From assembly GCA_052173415.1 (NCBI GenBank), contig JBQMYQ010000013.1, positions 1 through 38,668 of the forward strand: DNA of 38,668 nt, read 5' to 3'. The translations under genes were made by a program, and so were the position numbers. Each line of letters begins with the position of its first letter. Within the stretch, counting starts at the first letter, position 1. Below, piece after piece: positions 16,181-25,084 of this stretch. The stretch comes from Wolinella sp052173415 (GTDB lineage Bacteria; Campylobacterota; Campylobacteria; Campylobacterales; Helicobacteraceae). The notes under the pieces are model-generated. The model worked only from the letters and a program-made list of their open reading frames with translations. It was not told the DNA's origin and did no database searches.

Positions 16181-17383
16181 TTACTTTTGGAGTAGTTTTA
16201 GCTCATTTTGCCACAGCGATTCTACGCTTTCTCGCTCGCGCACTAGGCGCGATTCCCCGCTTTGGAGCGCGACTTCGGCGACTTTTGCGCGGGAGTTGTA
16301 ATTGCTTGACATGGAGAATCCATACGCCCCCGCCGCGCCGATTACGAGCACATCATCATGCTCCAAAGGCGGGAGCATCGCATTTTTAGCCAGCCAATCC
16401 CCGCTCTCGCACACAGGACCCACGACATCAGCGGCACTCTCCTCCCCTTTTTTGAGCGCGAACACCTCGTGATACGCACCATAGAGGCTCGGACGCAATA
16501 GGTCATTCATCGCGCCATCGACGATAACAAAGCGCTTTTGCCCATTCCTCTTCTCATAAAGGACACGCGTCACAAAGTAGCCCGCCTCCCCCACGAGGAA
16601 TCGCCCCGGCTCGCAGACAATCGTCACATCAAGTCCTCTTAATGCCCCCAAAATCCCCTGCGCGTAGTCATAGAGCTTGATGGGTTGCTCGTCTTTGTAG
16701 CGGATTCCAAGCCCCCCACCCACATCGAAGAATTTGATATGGATATTAAGTGCAAGCAGACTATGCACGAGTGAGGCGACCTTTTGCGCGCTTTGGGTAA
16801 TGGGCTCTAACTCGGTGAGCTGGCTTCCGATGTGGAAGTGGATTCCCACAGGGTTTAAAAAATCGGATTTCGCACTCATGATGTAGAGCTTTTTCGCGCT
16901 CTCCATATCCACGCCGAATTTATTCTCACTAAGCCCCGTAGAGATGTATGGATGGGTCTTTGGGTCGATATTTGGATTGACGCGGATGGAGAGGCGCGCT
17001 GTTTTGTTGAGCGTTTTAGCGAGCATTTCGGTGCGCAAAAGCTCCGCCTCACTCTCGATATTTATCATCAAAATATCATGTTTAAGAGCCTCTAAAATCT
17101 CATCATCGCGCTTACCCACGCCGCTAAAGATGATTTTGTAGGCGGGGATTCCCGCTTGCAGCGCTCGCTTGAGCTCGCCGATAGAGACGCAGTCCGCGCC
17201 ACTCCCTTGAGTGCCCAAATGATGGATTAGCGAGAGGTTGGAATTGGCTTTAAGCGCGTAGGCGATGAGCGATTTGCGCCCGGAAAACGCCTCCTTGAGC
17301 GCGAGAAACTGCGCTTGTATCTTGTCAAAATCATAAACATAAAGGGGCGTGCCATATTGATGAGCGAGCGCGGCAAAATCCAT
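16181..17383 (-). CDS. lysA: Diaminopimelate decarboxylase
   Basis: This PLP enzyme of the alanine-racemase fold turns meso-diaminopimelate into lysine. The 400 aa show the N-terminal YGTPLYVYDFDKI, the PLP lysine in LIAYALKANSN (about residue 46), FHIGSQ, the glycine-rich FDVGGGLGIRY, EPGRFLVGEAGYFVT, and the C-terminal CESGDWLAKN carrying the cross-subunit cysteine. Its start is preceded by AAAGG. It is the first gene of the minus-strand unit lysA-pheA-giant gene, the same first two partners as in Campylobacter, where a HAD-family gene lies between them. Confidence 0.95.
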   Translation of the reverse strand: MDFAALAHQYGTPLYVYDFDKIQAQFLALKEAFSGRKSLIAYALKANSNLSLIHHLGTQGSGADCVSIGELKRALQAGIPAYKIIFSGVGKRDDEILEALKHDILMINIESEAELLRTEMLAKTLNKTARLSIRVNPNIDPKTHPYISTGLSENKFGVDMESAKKLYIMSAKSDFLNPVGIHFHIGSQLTELEPITQSAQKVASLVHSLLALNIHIKFFDVGGGLGIRYKDEQPIKLYDYAQGILGALRGLDVTIVCEPGRFLVGEAGYFVTRVLYEKRNGQKRFVIVDGAMNDLLRPSLYGAYHEVFALKKGEESAADVVGPVCESGDWLAKNAMLPPLEHDDVLVIGAAGAYGFSMSSNYNSRAKVAEVALQSGESRLVRERESVESLWQNELKLLQK

Positions 17384-17444
17384 CGAAGCGACCTTTTGGA
17401 ATTCTCTTAAAGCGCAAATCCTACTAAGAAATCTCTTTTGGCTG

Positions 17445-17453
17445 TGTTAAAAT
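17445..17453 (+). promoter_or_regulatory. Extended -10 promoter for the membrane-anchored gene at 17480
   Basis: TGTTAAAAT is a TGn-TAAAAT extended -10 box, 26 bases before the TTG start. TTTTGGC lies upstream, but not at ideal -35 spacing. The box also sits in the divergent gap with lysA. Confidence 0.5.
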
Positions 17454-17479
17454 GGGAAAAATCACATTAGGGGTGAATT

Positions 17480-17878
17480 TTGGCAGCAATGATAACGATC
17501 GCGGGAATCCTCATCGCTTGTGTCGTGCTGGGTGGCGGGCTTTTGTATTTTTTCATGCCACGAATGGGTAGTCAAAAAAGAGCAGGGAATCCCGTAGGCG
17601 AGCAACTTCCCACACTCGCATCACTGCTCGCTATTTTGGGCGATTCCTCTAAAAATAGCGCGGAAGTGGAGCGGGCGATTATGATTTTTGTGAATGATTT
17701 TGAGCGACTAAATCCGAGCAAAGAGCAGCGATTCCTTGCTTTTACGCGGCTTGTTTCGCACACAAACACTACTTCAAAGCTGATTTTAAGCTTTGAAAAG
17801 GAGCTTAAAGCGCGCAATCCTGAAGACGCCAGAGAGCTTGAAATCGCGCTTAAAATGTCACTGGATCGCCGCAAGTAG
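17480..17878 (+). CDS. Membrane-anchored hypothetical protein, paralogue-like to the one at 23368
   Basis: This is a 132-aa protein with one N-terminal transmembrane helix (about residues 4-26) and a soluble helical domain. It is not recognised as a named family. The TTG at 17480 is preferred over the ATG at 17489 because GGGG (17470-17473) then has a spacer of 6 rather than 15. Residues 49-66 (LLAILGDSSKNSAEVERA) and the end (RNPEDARELEIALKMSL) resemble LLGILSSPKSSQKEVNEA and RNREHKKELEQTISQAL in the protein encoded at 23368-23817, which has the same layout. Its last 21 bases overlap the 3' end of bioD tail to tail. Confidence 0.75.
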   Translation: MAAMITIAGILIACVVLGGGLLYFFMPRMGSQKRAGNPVGEQLPTLASLLAILGDSSKNSAEVERAIMIFVNDFERLNPSKEQRFLAFTRLVSHTNTTSKLILSFEKELKARNPEDARELEIALKMSLDRRK

Positions 17879-18523
17879 CGTGGGAACTAGAGCCTCAAAG
17901 TCTCGCTCAAGCTGCAAGATTTCGCCTCTTTGCTTCCAAAAAGGTGCCGAGATCTCCTCAAAATACGCTATTTCATCAGCTTTGATGTTTAGTAGTGGCG
18001 TGTAGGGAATCGCGCGCCTTTGCAGGGCTTCCATGCCAAGAAGCAAATCATTGATTCCCCCCAGTTTAGGCGAAGCAACAAGCAGAACATGCGCGCCTAA
18101 ATCTTGTGCTAAATCAATCATAAAATAGTCCGCTAAAATCGGAACTAAAAGCCCGCCCGCCCCCTCGATTAGGAGTGGGGAATACTCTTTGGCAAGGTTC
18201 GCAATCCACTGCTTCATCGCAATCACATCGATAGTTTTTCCCTCTTTTTGCGCACTCACAAAAGGCGCGGCGGGCAGGGTAAAATCGGCAAAGCAGATAT
18301 TCTCTCTCGTGATTTCTCTCTCGATTCCTCGCGCTTTGTAGGAGCGAAGAAGTGTCTCTAAATGCCCCGAGGAATCGCTAGGAAGCGCGCAATCCACGCC
18401 ACTTTCAAGGGGTTTGCAAAGAAAACTATTTAATCCCATAGCAATAAATCGCTCCACAATGAGCCTTGAAGCGTAGCTTTTGCCGATGTCCGTGCCCGTC
18501 GCGCTAACAAATAGAGGCTTCAT
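17858..18523 (-). CDS. bioD: Dethiobiotin synthetase
   Basis: BioD closes the ureido ring of dethiobiotin from 7,8-diaminopelargonic acid, CO2 and ATP, the penultimate step of biotin synthesis. The 221 aa start MKPLFVSATGTDIGKSYAS, which holds the P-loop (about residues 8-16). EGAGGLLVP (about 120-128) is the family's second landmark. AAAGGAG precedes the start. No other bio gene is in the window, as scattered bio genes are usual in this phylum. The 3' end overlaps the neighbouring plus-strand gene by 21 bases, so antisense interference between the two transcripts is possible. Confidence 0.9.
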   Translation of the reverse strand: MKPLFVSATGTDIGKSYASRLIVERFIAMGLNSFLCKPLESGVDCALPSDSSGHLETLLRSYKARGIEREITRENICFADFTLPAAPFVSAQKEGKTIDVIAMKQWIANLAKEYSPLLIEGAGGLLVPILADYFMIDLAQDLGAHVLLVASPKLGGINDLLLGMEALQRRAIPYTPLLNIKADEIAYFEEISAPFWKQRGEILQLERDFEALVPTLLAAIQ

Positions 18524-18607
18524 ATCGCTCCTTTAAGAAAATTTTGAGGAAAATACCTCGCACATTTTTGAGAGATGACGATTCTACAAAAACAAGACAG
18601 GATTGTG

Positions 18608-18910
18608 ATGAGGGACGATTCGCACGAATTAGAGACGCAGCAAGAGGTGGAGCTTTTTGAGCCCAAACGCTTTAAGGTGATTTTGCTCAATGATGACTAC
18701 TCGACGATGGATTTTGTCGTTGAGATTCTCATGAGTATTTTTCACAAAGGGCTTGAGGAGGCTCTTAGCATCATGCTTGCGGTGCATAAAAGCGGGCGTG
18801 GAGTGTGCGGAATCTACCCCTATGACATCGCGGAAACCAAGAGTGCGCTCGTGAGGAAGCGCGCCAAAGAGAGCGGATTCCCGCTTCAAGTCAGTCTAGA
18901 GGAGTGCTAA
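18608..18910 (+). CDS. clpS: ATP-dependent Clp protease adaptor ClpS
   Basis: ClpS recognises proteins with N-terminal Leu, Phe, Trp or Tyr and hands them to ClpAP. The core FKVILLNDDYSTMDFVVEIL carries the NDD and the hydrophobic residues of the degron pocket, followed by AVHKSGRGVCGIYPYDIAETK with the pocket His and Cys/Gly region. The ATG at 18608 has AGGA five bases upstream and gives 100 aa. The ATG at 18575 would give 111 aa but has GAGAG directly against it. One base separates the stop from clpA. Confidence 0.9.
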   Translation: MRDDSHELETQQEVELFEPKRFKVILLNDDYSTMDFVVEILMSIFHKGLEEALSIMLAVHKSGRGVCGIYPYDIAETKSALVRKRAKESGFPLQVSLEEC

Positions 18911-18911
18911 G

Positions 18912-21122
18912 ATGATTAATAGTGCGCTAAATAGCGTCTTCCATGGGGCATTTGACTTCGCTCAGGCGAGGAAACACGAGCACCTTACTATCGAGCATCT
19001 TTTCCTCGCGCTACTTGAGAATGAGGAGGCGATCGGGCTACTTCGTGGCTGTGGCGGGAATGTCGCGATGATGCGTCAAAGAGTGGCGCGCTATTTGGAA
19101 GAGAATATCGAAAGTAGTCAAGAGGAGAGCGAGCCTATCCAGACGATCGCCCTTGAGCGTGTGCTTGAGAGCATGATGCAGCATGTGCGAGGCTCAGAGC
19201 GCGCTGAAGCGGGAGTTTCTGATCTTTTGGTGGCGATTTGCGAGGAGGAGGATTCCTATTGCGTGCAACTTTTGCGCACGGAGGGGATTACGCGGCTTGA
19301 TCTTTTGGAGTTTATTACCGATCAGAGGCGAGAAGATGGCGATAAAACGCAGGAATCGCCCCAAAAAGAGGGCTTTTTAGAGCGTTACACGCGACTATTA
19401 AGTAAAGAAGCCAAAGAGGGGAGAATCGACCCCGTAATCGGGCGTGAAGAGGAGATTGCTCGCACTTTGGAGGTGCTTTGTCGTCGTAAGAAAAATAATC
19501 CTCTACTTGTGGGCGAACCGGGTGTGGGTAAGACGGCGATTGCCGAGGGATTGGCGATACAAATCGTGCAGGGGAATATCCCAAAAACCCTAAAGCTTTC
19601 AGAGATTTTCGCACTTGATATGGGCGCGCTTTTGGCGGGGACGAAATATCGCGGGGATTTTGAGAAGCGTCTAAAGGGCGTCCTTATGGAGCTTGAGGCG
19701 AGAGAGGGCGCAATTTTGTTCATCGATGAGATCCACACCATTGTGGGAGCGGGGGCGAGCAGCGGAGGGAGCATGGATGCGTCCAATCTGCTAAAACCTG
19801 CCCTAAGCAGCGGGCGGCTTCGATGTATCGGAGCGACGACGTATGGGGAGTTTCGTAACTTTTTTGACAAGGACAAGGCTCTTTCGCGCAGGTTTGCCAA
19901 AATCGACGTCAAAGAGCCCGGAATCGACGATACGATCGCGATTTTGGAGGGGCTAAAGTCGAAATATGAGAAGCACCACGACGTGCGCTATCTCAAAGAG
20001 GCGATCACGGGGGCGGTGCGCCTCTCTAGCCGTTATATTCAGGATCGATTCCTGCCCGATAAGGCGATTGATGTGATTGATGAGGCGGGTGCGAGCTTCC
20101 GTATGGCGGGCAAAAAGGGCGCGAAGGTTACCCTTAAGGACATTGAGGGAATCGTAAGTAAAATGGCGCACCTGCCGAGTCTGAATGTTACAAGTGATGA
20201 AAAAGAGCAGTTAAGGGGGCTGGAGAAGCGTCTCAAAGCACGCATTTTTGGGCAAGATGAGGCGATTTCTCGCGTGGTATCAGCGATTAAACGCTCGCGT
20301 GCAGGGTTGAATGCGCCCAATCGCCCTGTGGGTTCGTTCATTTTCACCGGTTCTAGCGGCGTGGGTAAGACCGAGCTGGCGCGTGAGCTGGCTAAAGAGC
20401 TTGGGATTCACTTTGAGCGTTTGGACATGAGCGAATATATGGAGAAGCATACGATTTCGCGTCTCATCGGCGCGCCTGCGGGCTACGTGGGTTACGAGCA
20501 GGGCGGGCTATTGACCGAGACGATCCGCAAGCACCCGCACACGCTCTTGTTGCTTGATGAGATTGAGAAGGCGCATGAGGATTTGCTTAATATCCTGCTG
20601 CAAGTGATGGATAATGCCTCCTTGACGGATAATAACGGGCAAAAGGCGGATTTTAGGAATGTGGTTGTGATTATGACCTCAAATGTCGGCTCAAAAGAGA
20701 GCAATGCGATGGGCTTTGCCAAAGCGCGTGGGAAGGGGCTTGATAGCGCGATGAAGGATTACTTCTCGCCCGAGTTTAGGAATCGGCTCGATGGCGTGAT
20801 CCACTTCGCTCCGTTGGATATAAAGTCGCTGGAAGCGATCGTGCAAAAGCTCATTGATGATCTGAATATCCAGCTAAAAGAGCAAGGAATCGCGCTAAAA
20901 ATCGACGCAAAAGCGCGCAAATATCTCGCGCACAAAGGGCAGAGCGAAGAGATGGGCGCCCGCCCCCTCGCGCGTTTGGTGCAAGAGGAGATAAAGTCCC
21001 CACTCACCGATGAAATCCTCTTTGGCGCGCTCAAAAAGGGAGGCGAGGTGAGATTGAGCGCAAATACGAAAGGAATCTGCTTTGAGTTCGTCCCTCTTTC
21101 CGCATCCAAGCCTCGCAGATAG
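18912..21122 (+). CDS. clpA: ATP-dependent Clp protease ATPase subunit ClpA
   Basis: This is the hexameric AAA+ unfoldase that feeds ClpP. The 736 aa comprise an N-terminal double Clp-N domain that binds ClpS (about 1-140), a first AAA module with Walker A GEPGVGKT (about 201-208) and Walker B ILFIDEIHT, and a second module with Walker A GSSGVGKTE (about 480-488, where GPTGVGKTE is commoner) and LLLDEIEKAHEDL. A C-terminal D2-small domain ends it. There is no middle coiled coil, so it is ClpA and not ClpB. It lies one base after clpS and overlaps aat by 41 bases, so the three N-degron genes are one operon. Confidence 0.95.
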   Translation: MINSALNSVFHGAFDFAQARKHEHLTIEHLFLALLENEEAIGLLRGCGGNVAMMRQRVARYLEENIESSQEESEPIQTIALERVLESMMQHVRGSERAEAGVSDLLVAICEEEDSYCVQLLRTEGITRLDLLEFITDQRREDGDKTQESPQKEGFLERYTRLLSKEAKEGRIDPVIGREEEIARTLEVLCRRKKNNPLLVGEPGVGKTAIAEGLAIQIVQGNIPKTLKLSEIFALDMGALLAGTKYRGDFEKRLKGVLMELEAREGAILFIDEIHTIVGAGASSGGSMDASNLLKPALSSGRLRCIGATTYGEFRNFFDKDKALSRRFAKIDVKEPGIDDTIAILEGLKSKYEKHHDVRYLKEAITGAVRLSSRYIQDRFLPDKAIDVIDEAGASFRMAGKKGAKVTLKDIEGIVSKMAHLPSLNVTSDEKEQLRGLEKRLKARIFGQDEAISRVVSAIKRSRAGLNAPNRPVGSFIFTGSSGVGKTELARELAKELGIHFERLDMSEYMEKHTISRLIGAPAGYVGYEQGGLLTETIRKHPHTLLLLDEIEKAHEDLLNILLQVMDNASLTDNNGQKADFRNVVVIMTSNVGSKESNAMGFAKARGKGLDSAMKDYFSPEFRNRLDGVIHFAPLDIKSLEAIVQKLIDDLNIQLKEQGIALKIDAKARKYLAHKGQSEEMGARPLARLVQEEIKSPLTDEILFGALKKGGEVRLSANTKGICFEFVPLSASKPRR

Positions 21123-21741
21123 GGACGGGTTGCTTTGCTATGGCGGGAATCTCGACGTAGAGACGCTCTTAGAGGCGTATTCCTGTGGGATATTTCCGTG
21201 GTTTAGCGAGGGCGACCCGATTTTGTGGTGGTCTCCTAATCCGCGCTTTGTGCTTTTCCCAAAAGATTTGCATTTCTCACCCCGCACGGATAAGCGCATT
21301 AGCGCGATGGGCTTTGAGGTGGGAATCGACGGGTGTTTTGGCGAGGTAATTGGACAATGCGCGAAGATTGCGCGCAAAAATCAAGAGGGGACGTGGATTT
21401 TGCCTCAAGTGGCGGAAGCCTATGAGCGACTTTTTGAGGCGGGATATGCCCATAGTGTCGAGGTTTTTAAGAAGGGAGAGCTCGTGGGCGGGCTCTATGG
21501 CGTGAGCTTAGGGGCGGCGTTTTTCGGGGAATCGATGTTCTCGCGCACAGATCATGCCTCAAAAGCCGCGCTCAAGGCACTTTGCATGATGGGCGAGCAG
21601 CGAAATTGGCGCATGATTGATTGTCAAATCTACTCATCCCATTTGGCGCATTGGGGCGCGAAACTCATTTCAAGAGAGGAGTTTTTGCACCTATTGGAGG
21701 AATCGCTGCAAGAGCCAACATGGAGGGGCAAATGGAGCTGA
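21082..21741 (+). CDS. aat: Leucyl/phenylalanyl-tRNA--protein transferase
   Basis: Aat adds Leu or Phe from aminoacyl-tRNA to proteins with N-terminal Lys or Arg, making them ClpS substrates. The 219 aa begin with SLFPHPSLADRDGLLCYGGNL, and the family core GIFPWFSEGDPILWWSPNPR and the acceptor motif ESMFSRTDHASKAAL are plain. The start is a TTG at 21082, inside clpA, with AAAGGA eight bases upstream. No later start would keep the conserved N-terminus. With clpS and clpA it completes the bacterial Leu/N-degron pathway in one operon. The 3' end overlaps the next gene by 10 bases. Confidence 0.93.
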   Translation: MSSSLFPHPSLADRDGLLCYGGNLDVETLLEAYSCGIFPWFSEGDPILWWSPNPRFVLFPKDLHFSPRTDKRISAMGFEVGIDGCFGEVIGQCAKIARKNQEGTWILPQVAEAYERLFEAGYAHSVEVFKKGELVGGLYGVSLGAAFFGESMFSRTDHASKAALKALCMMGEQRNWRMIDCQIYSSHLAHWGAKLISREEFLHLLEESLQEPTWRGKWS

Positions 21742-22508
21742 ATTTTGAAGCGGATTGGAGCGTGAGCTATGCAGCGATTTGGCGCGAGCAGGGGCGGTAT
21801 CTGCACGCGATTAGGGAGATTAGCGAGATCCCCCTGCGCTCTTTGACAGGAATCGCAAGAAACAAAGAGCTACTCGTGAAAAACACCGAGAATTTTTTGC
21901 AAGGGAAAGATGCCGTGCATGCGCTATTATGGGGTGCACGCGGCATGGGCAAGTCTTCTTTAATTAAGGCTCTACTCTATGAATACGCCGCGCAGGGCCT
22001 AAGAATGCTTGAGCTAGAGCCCTCTTCGCTAAAACTCGTGCCTGAATTTACCGATAAATTGCGCGCGCTTCCCTACCATTTCATATTTTTTTGCGATGAT
22101 TTGTCATTTTCTGAGGGCGATTCCTCGTATCGGGCGTTAAAGAGCCTCTTGGAGGGCTCGCTTGAGCCGCTTCCGCGCAATATCCTCCTTTACGTCACAT
22201 CAAATCGTCGCCATCTTGTGAGCGAATATCAGAGCGAGAATCGCGGCGTATACGCCTTTGAGGGCGAGATTCATCAGGGTGAGGCGGTTGAGGAGAAGAT
22301 CGCTTTAGCGGATCGATTTCCACTTTTTTTGGGATTTTATCACGCGAGCGCGGGGGATTATTGGGAGATGGTGCAAGGGTATTTTGGCGAGGAGTGCGAT
22401 TTGATTCTTAGACAAAAGGCGATGAATTTCGCCACTCAAAAGGGTTCTAGGAGTGGGCGCGTGGCGAAGCAGTTTTATCAGCTATACAAGAGCGGATTAA
22501 TACAATAA
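21732..22508 (+). CDS. DUF815 family P-loop ATPase
   Basis: This is a 258-aa AAA-like ATPase. Walker A GARGMGKSS is at residues 68-76 and Walker B FIFFCDDLSF around 115-124. The conserved YVTSNRRHLV that follows is typical of DUF815, a family without a firm function. The start at 21732 is chosen for GGAGG directly upstream with a normal spacer. Earlier ATGs in frame lie deep inside aat. The gene overlaps the aat stop by 10 bases and so belongs to the clpS-clpA-aat transcript, though a role in proteolysis is only guesswork from position. Confidence 0.85.
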   Translation: MELNFEADWSVSYAAIWREQGRYLHAIREISEIPLRSLTGIARNKELLVKNTENFLQGKDAVHALLWGARGMGKSSLIKALLYEYAAQGLRMLELEPSSLKLVPEFTDKLRALPYHFIFFCDDLSFSEGDSSYRALKSLLEGSLEPLPRNILLYVTSNRRHLVSEYQSENRGVYAFEGEIHQGEAVEEKIALADRFPLFLGFYHASAGDYWEMVQGYFGEECDLILRQKAMNFATQKGSRSGRVAKQFYQLYKSGLIQ

Positions 22509-22533
22509 GATTTGAATTACGAAAGGATTGCAC

Positions 22534-23358
22534 ATGATTAGAAAGTGTCTGTTCCCCGCTGCGGGATATGGGACGCGATTTCTCCCGGCGAGCAAGGCGA
22601 TGCCTAAGGAGATGTTACCGATTGTAAATAAGCCACTCATTCAGTATGGCGTCGAGGAGGCGCTCGAGGCGGGAATCAGCACGATGGCAATTGTTACGGG
22701 GCGTGGGAAGCGCGCGATTGAGGATCATTTTGATATTAGCTATGAGCTAGAGCACCAAATCAAGGGCACACCTAAGGAGCAATACCTCGGGGATATTCGC
22801 GCGATTTTGGATCGTTGCACCTTTTCTTACACGCGCCAAATGGAGATAAAGGGGCTTGGGCATGCGATTTTAAGCGGTGAGACGCTCATTGGCAGAGAGC
22901 CTTTTGCCGTAATTTTAGCAGATGATCTTTGTGATAATCCGCACGGAAAGGGCGTGCTCGCGCAGATGTTGGAGGTGTTTAATCGCTATAATTGCTCTGT
23001 TGTAGCGATTGAAGAGATAGAGGCGAGCGAGGTGGATCGCTATGGGATTATTAGTGGCAAGGAGATTGAGGCGGGGCTCTATCGTGTGGAAAATATGATA
23101 GAAAAGCCCGCACAAGGTGAAGCACCGAGCAATCTAGCCATCATCGGGAGATACATTTTAACTCCGGATATTTTTGATATTTTGCGCACGACTAACCCCG
23201 GTAAGAAGGGTGAAATCCAAATTACAGACGCGCTTTTAAAGCAGTGCAAAGAGGGGCAGGTGCTCGCGTATAGATTCCGCGGGAATCGCTATGACTGCGG
23301 AAGTATCGATGGCTTTGTTACCGCGACGAATATTTTTTATGAAAAGCTTAAAAGGTAA
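22534..23358 (+). CDS. galU: UTP--glucose-1-phosphate uridylyltransferase
   Basis: GalU makes UDP-glucose from UTP and glucose-1-phosphate, feeding LPS and glycan synthesis. The 274 aa have the nucleotidyltransferase signature AAGYGTRFLPASKAMPKEMLP (residues about 9-29), the VEEALEAG and ILADDL stretches, and EKPAQGEAPSNLAIIGRYIL of the sugar site. The ATG at 22534 has AAAGGA with a 6-base spacer. A TTG two codons earlier abuts the same site and is less likely. It lies 25 bases after the DUF815 gene. Confidence 0.93.
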   Translation: MIRKCLFPAAGYGTRFLPASKAMPKEMLPIVNKPLIQYGVEEALEAGISTMAIVTGRGKRAIEDHFDISYELEHQIKGTPKEQYLGDIRAILDRCTFSYTRQMEIKGLGHAILSGETLIGREPFAVILADDLCDNPHGKGVLAQMLEVFNRYNCSVVAIEEIEASEVDRYGIISGKEIEAGLYRVENMIEKPAQGEAPSNLAIIGRYILTPDIFDILRTTNPGKKGEIQITDALLKQCKEGQVLAYRFRGNRYDCGSIDGFVTATNIFYEKLKR

Positions 23359-23367
23359 GAATCGCTC

Positions 23368-23817
23368 ATGTATGACCTCTATTTTTACCTGCTTATTTGG
23401 ATTTTGCTCGGGATTGTTGCGATTCCCATTATGCTTATTTCGGTTTCAATTGTGATTATTGGCAATATCAATGACACGCAAAGAGCCGAAGCGAAACGTT
23501 TAGCGCGACTTCAGAAGATTCAGTTTTTACTTGGTATTTTGAGCTCCCCAAAATCGAGCCAAAAAGAGGTCAACGAGGCATTTGAAGCGTTTAAAAAATA
23601 CCATGCGACTTTTGGCACGCTTGCGTCTGATAGTGCGGAGTTTAAGCAGCGCATAGAGTTTGTGAGGAAGATTGTCCTCTCGGAGTTTTTCAATATCGAT
23701 AATGCCTCAAAATTTCGCGATGAGATGGTCGCGAGGAATCGGGAGCATAAAAAGGAGCTTGAGCAGACGATCAGCCAAGCACTCAAAGATAAAGAGCGTG
23801 GAAAGGAGAGTAAATAG
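23368..23817 (+). CDS. Membrane-anchored hypothetical protein resembling the one at 17480
   Basis: This is a 149-aa protein with one long N-terminal hydrophobic segment (about 4-32) and a charged helical domain with a Lys/Glu-rich end. No named family is recognised. Its middle and end resemble the 132-aa protein at 17480 (LLGILSSPKSSQKEVNEA against LLAILGDSSKNSAEVERA). It starts 9 bases after galU and ends one base before the murA GTG, so it is inside a galU-murA transcript and may serve the envelope. The ribosome-binding site is weak. Confidence 0.75.
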   Translation: MYDLYFYLLIWILLGIVAIPIMLISVSIVIIGNINDTQRAEAKRLARLQKIQFLLGILSSPKSSQKEVNEAFEAFKKYHATFGTLASDSAEFKQRIEFVRKIVLSEFFNIDNASKFRDEMVARNREHKKELEQTISQALKDKERGKESK

Positions 23818-23818
23818 C

Positions 23819-25084
23819 GTGGATTTTCTGTCAGTTCAAGGGCGCGTGCCTCTAGGGGGTGAGGTGGAAATATCGGGGGCGAAGAATGCTGCCTTGCCTC
23901 TCATTAGCGCCACACTTTTGGCGAAGAATCGCCTCACACTCAGTAATATTCCCGATGTGATGGATATTAAGACGTTGCTTTCGCTCCTTGAGATGTTGGG
24001 CGCAGAGGTGGAATACCTAAACGCCCATGAGGTGCGGCTTGATAGCTCGCGAGTGCATAACACCAAGGCGACGTATGACATCGTGCGGAAAATGCGTGCT
24101 TCGATTCTTGTGCTTGGGGCGTTATTGTCGCGTTTTGGTAGATGTGAGGTTTCGCTCCCGGGCGGATGTGCGATTGGCGCGCGTCCCGTGGATTTGCATA
24201 TAAGAGCGATGGAGAAGATGGGTGCGGAGGTGGAGATTAAGCAGGGCTACATCGTCGCATCCGCCCCCAGAGGGCTTAAGGGCGCGCGCATTGCGTTTGA
24301 TAAGATTACCGTCACAGGGACGGAGAATGTCCTTATGGCGGCGGCTTTGGCGCATGGCAAGACGCATATTTTAAACGCCGCAATTGAGCCAGAAGTGGTG
24401 CAACTGTGTGAGATGTTGCAGAGTGCGGGCGTGGAGATTGCGGGAATCGGGGGCAATGAGCTTGAGATTATCGGGCATGAGGGCGAGGCGCTAGAGATTC
24501 CCCCTTTGCGTGTGATTCCCGATCGGATTGAGGCGGGGACATATCTGTGCGTCGGGGCGATTGCAAATAGCGCACTTAAGGTTCGTGGCGTGATTCCCGA
24601 ACATCTTCAGGCAATGGTGCAGAAGTTTGAAGAGATTGGCTTTGGTATGCAGTGTGGCAAGGATTGGGTGAGCCTCACGCCCGCGGCAAAGCGACGAGCT
24701 TTTGAGATTACCACGACGGAATATCCTGGATTCCCCACGGATATGCAGGCGCAGTTTATGGCACTTGCGACGCAATGTGAGGGTGCGAGTATTATTGAGG
24801 AACGGCTTTTTGAGAATCGCTTCATGCACGTGAGTGAGCTTCAGCGTTTGGGCGCGGAGATCCATCTTAAAGGCAACATCGCGACGGTTCATGGAGCGAG
24901 CAAGCTTCTGTGTGCTGATGTGATGGCGACGGATTTGCGAGCTTCCAGTGCGCTTGTGCTAGCGGCTTTGGTCGCAGATGGAGTGAGCAATATCCATCGG
25001 ATTTACCATCTAGATCGGGGCTATGAAAAACTAGAGCAAAAGCTCGGGAATCTTGGGGCGAAAATTACGCGAGGGAAAGAGTGA
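23819..25084 (+). CDS. murA: UDP-N-acetylglucosamine 1-carboxyvinyltransferase
   Basis: MurA moves enolpyruvate from PEP to UDP-GlcNAc, the first committed step of peptidoglycan synthesis. The 421 aa fit the family (419 in E. coli). VPLGGEVEISGAKNAALPL lies near the start. The loop SLPGGCAIGARPVD holds the active-site cysteine that fosfomycin attacks, and it is a Cys here, so the sensitive form is predicted. The GTG at 23819 is preceded by AAGGAG ten bases upstream. The open frame runs further back only through the preceding gene. The stop overlaps the next start (GTGA). Confidence 0.95.
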   Translation: MDFLSVQGRVPLGGEVEISGAKNAALPLISATLLAKNRLTLSNIPDVMDIKTLLSLLEMLGAEVEYLNAHEVRLDSSRVHNTKATYDIVRKMRASILVLGALLSRFGRCEVSLPGGCAIGARPVDLHIRAMEKMGAEVEIKQGYIVASAPRGLKGARIAFDKITVTGTENVLMAAALAHGKTHILNAAIEPEVVQLCEMLQSAGVEIAGIGGNELEIIGHEGEALEIPPLRVIPDRIEAGTYLCVGAIANSALKVRGVIPEHLQAMVQKFEEIGFGMQCGKDWVSLTPAAKRRAFEITTTEYPGFPTDMQAQFMALATQCEGASIIEERLFENRFMHVSELQRLGAEIHLKGNIATVHGASKLLCADVMATDLRASSALVLAALVADGVSNIHRIYHLDRGYEKLEQKLGNLGAKITRGKE

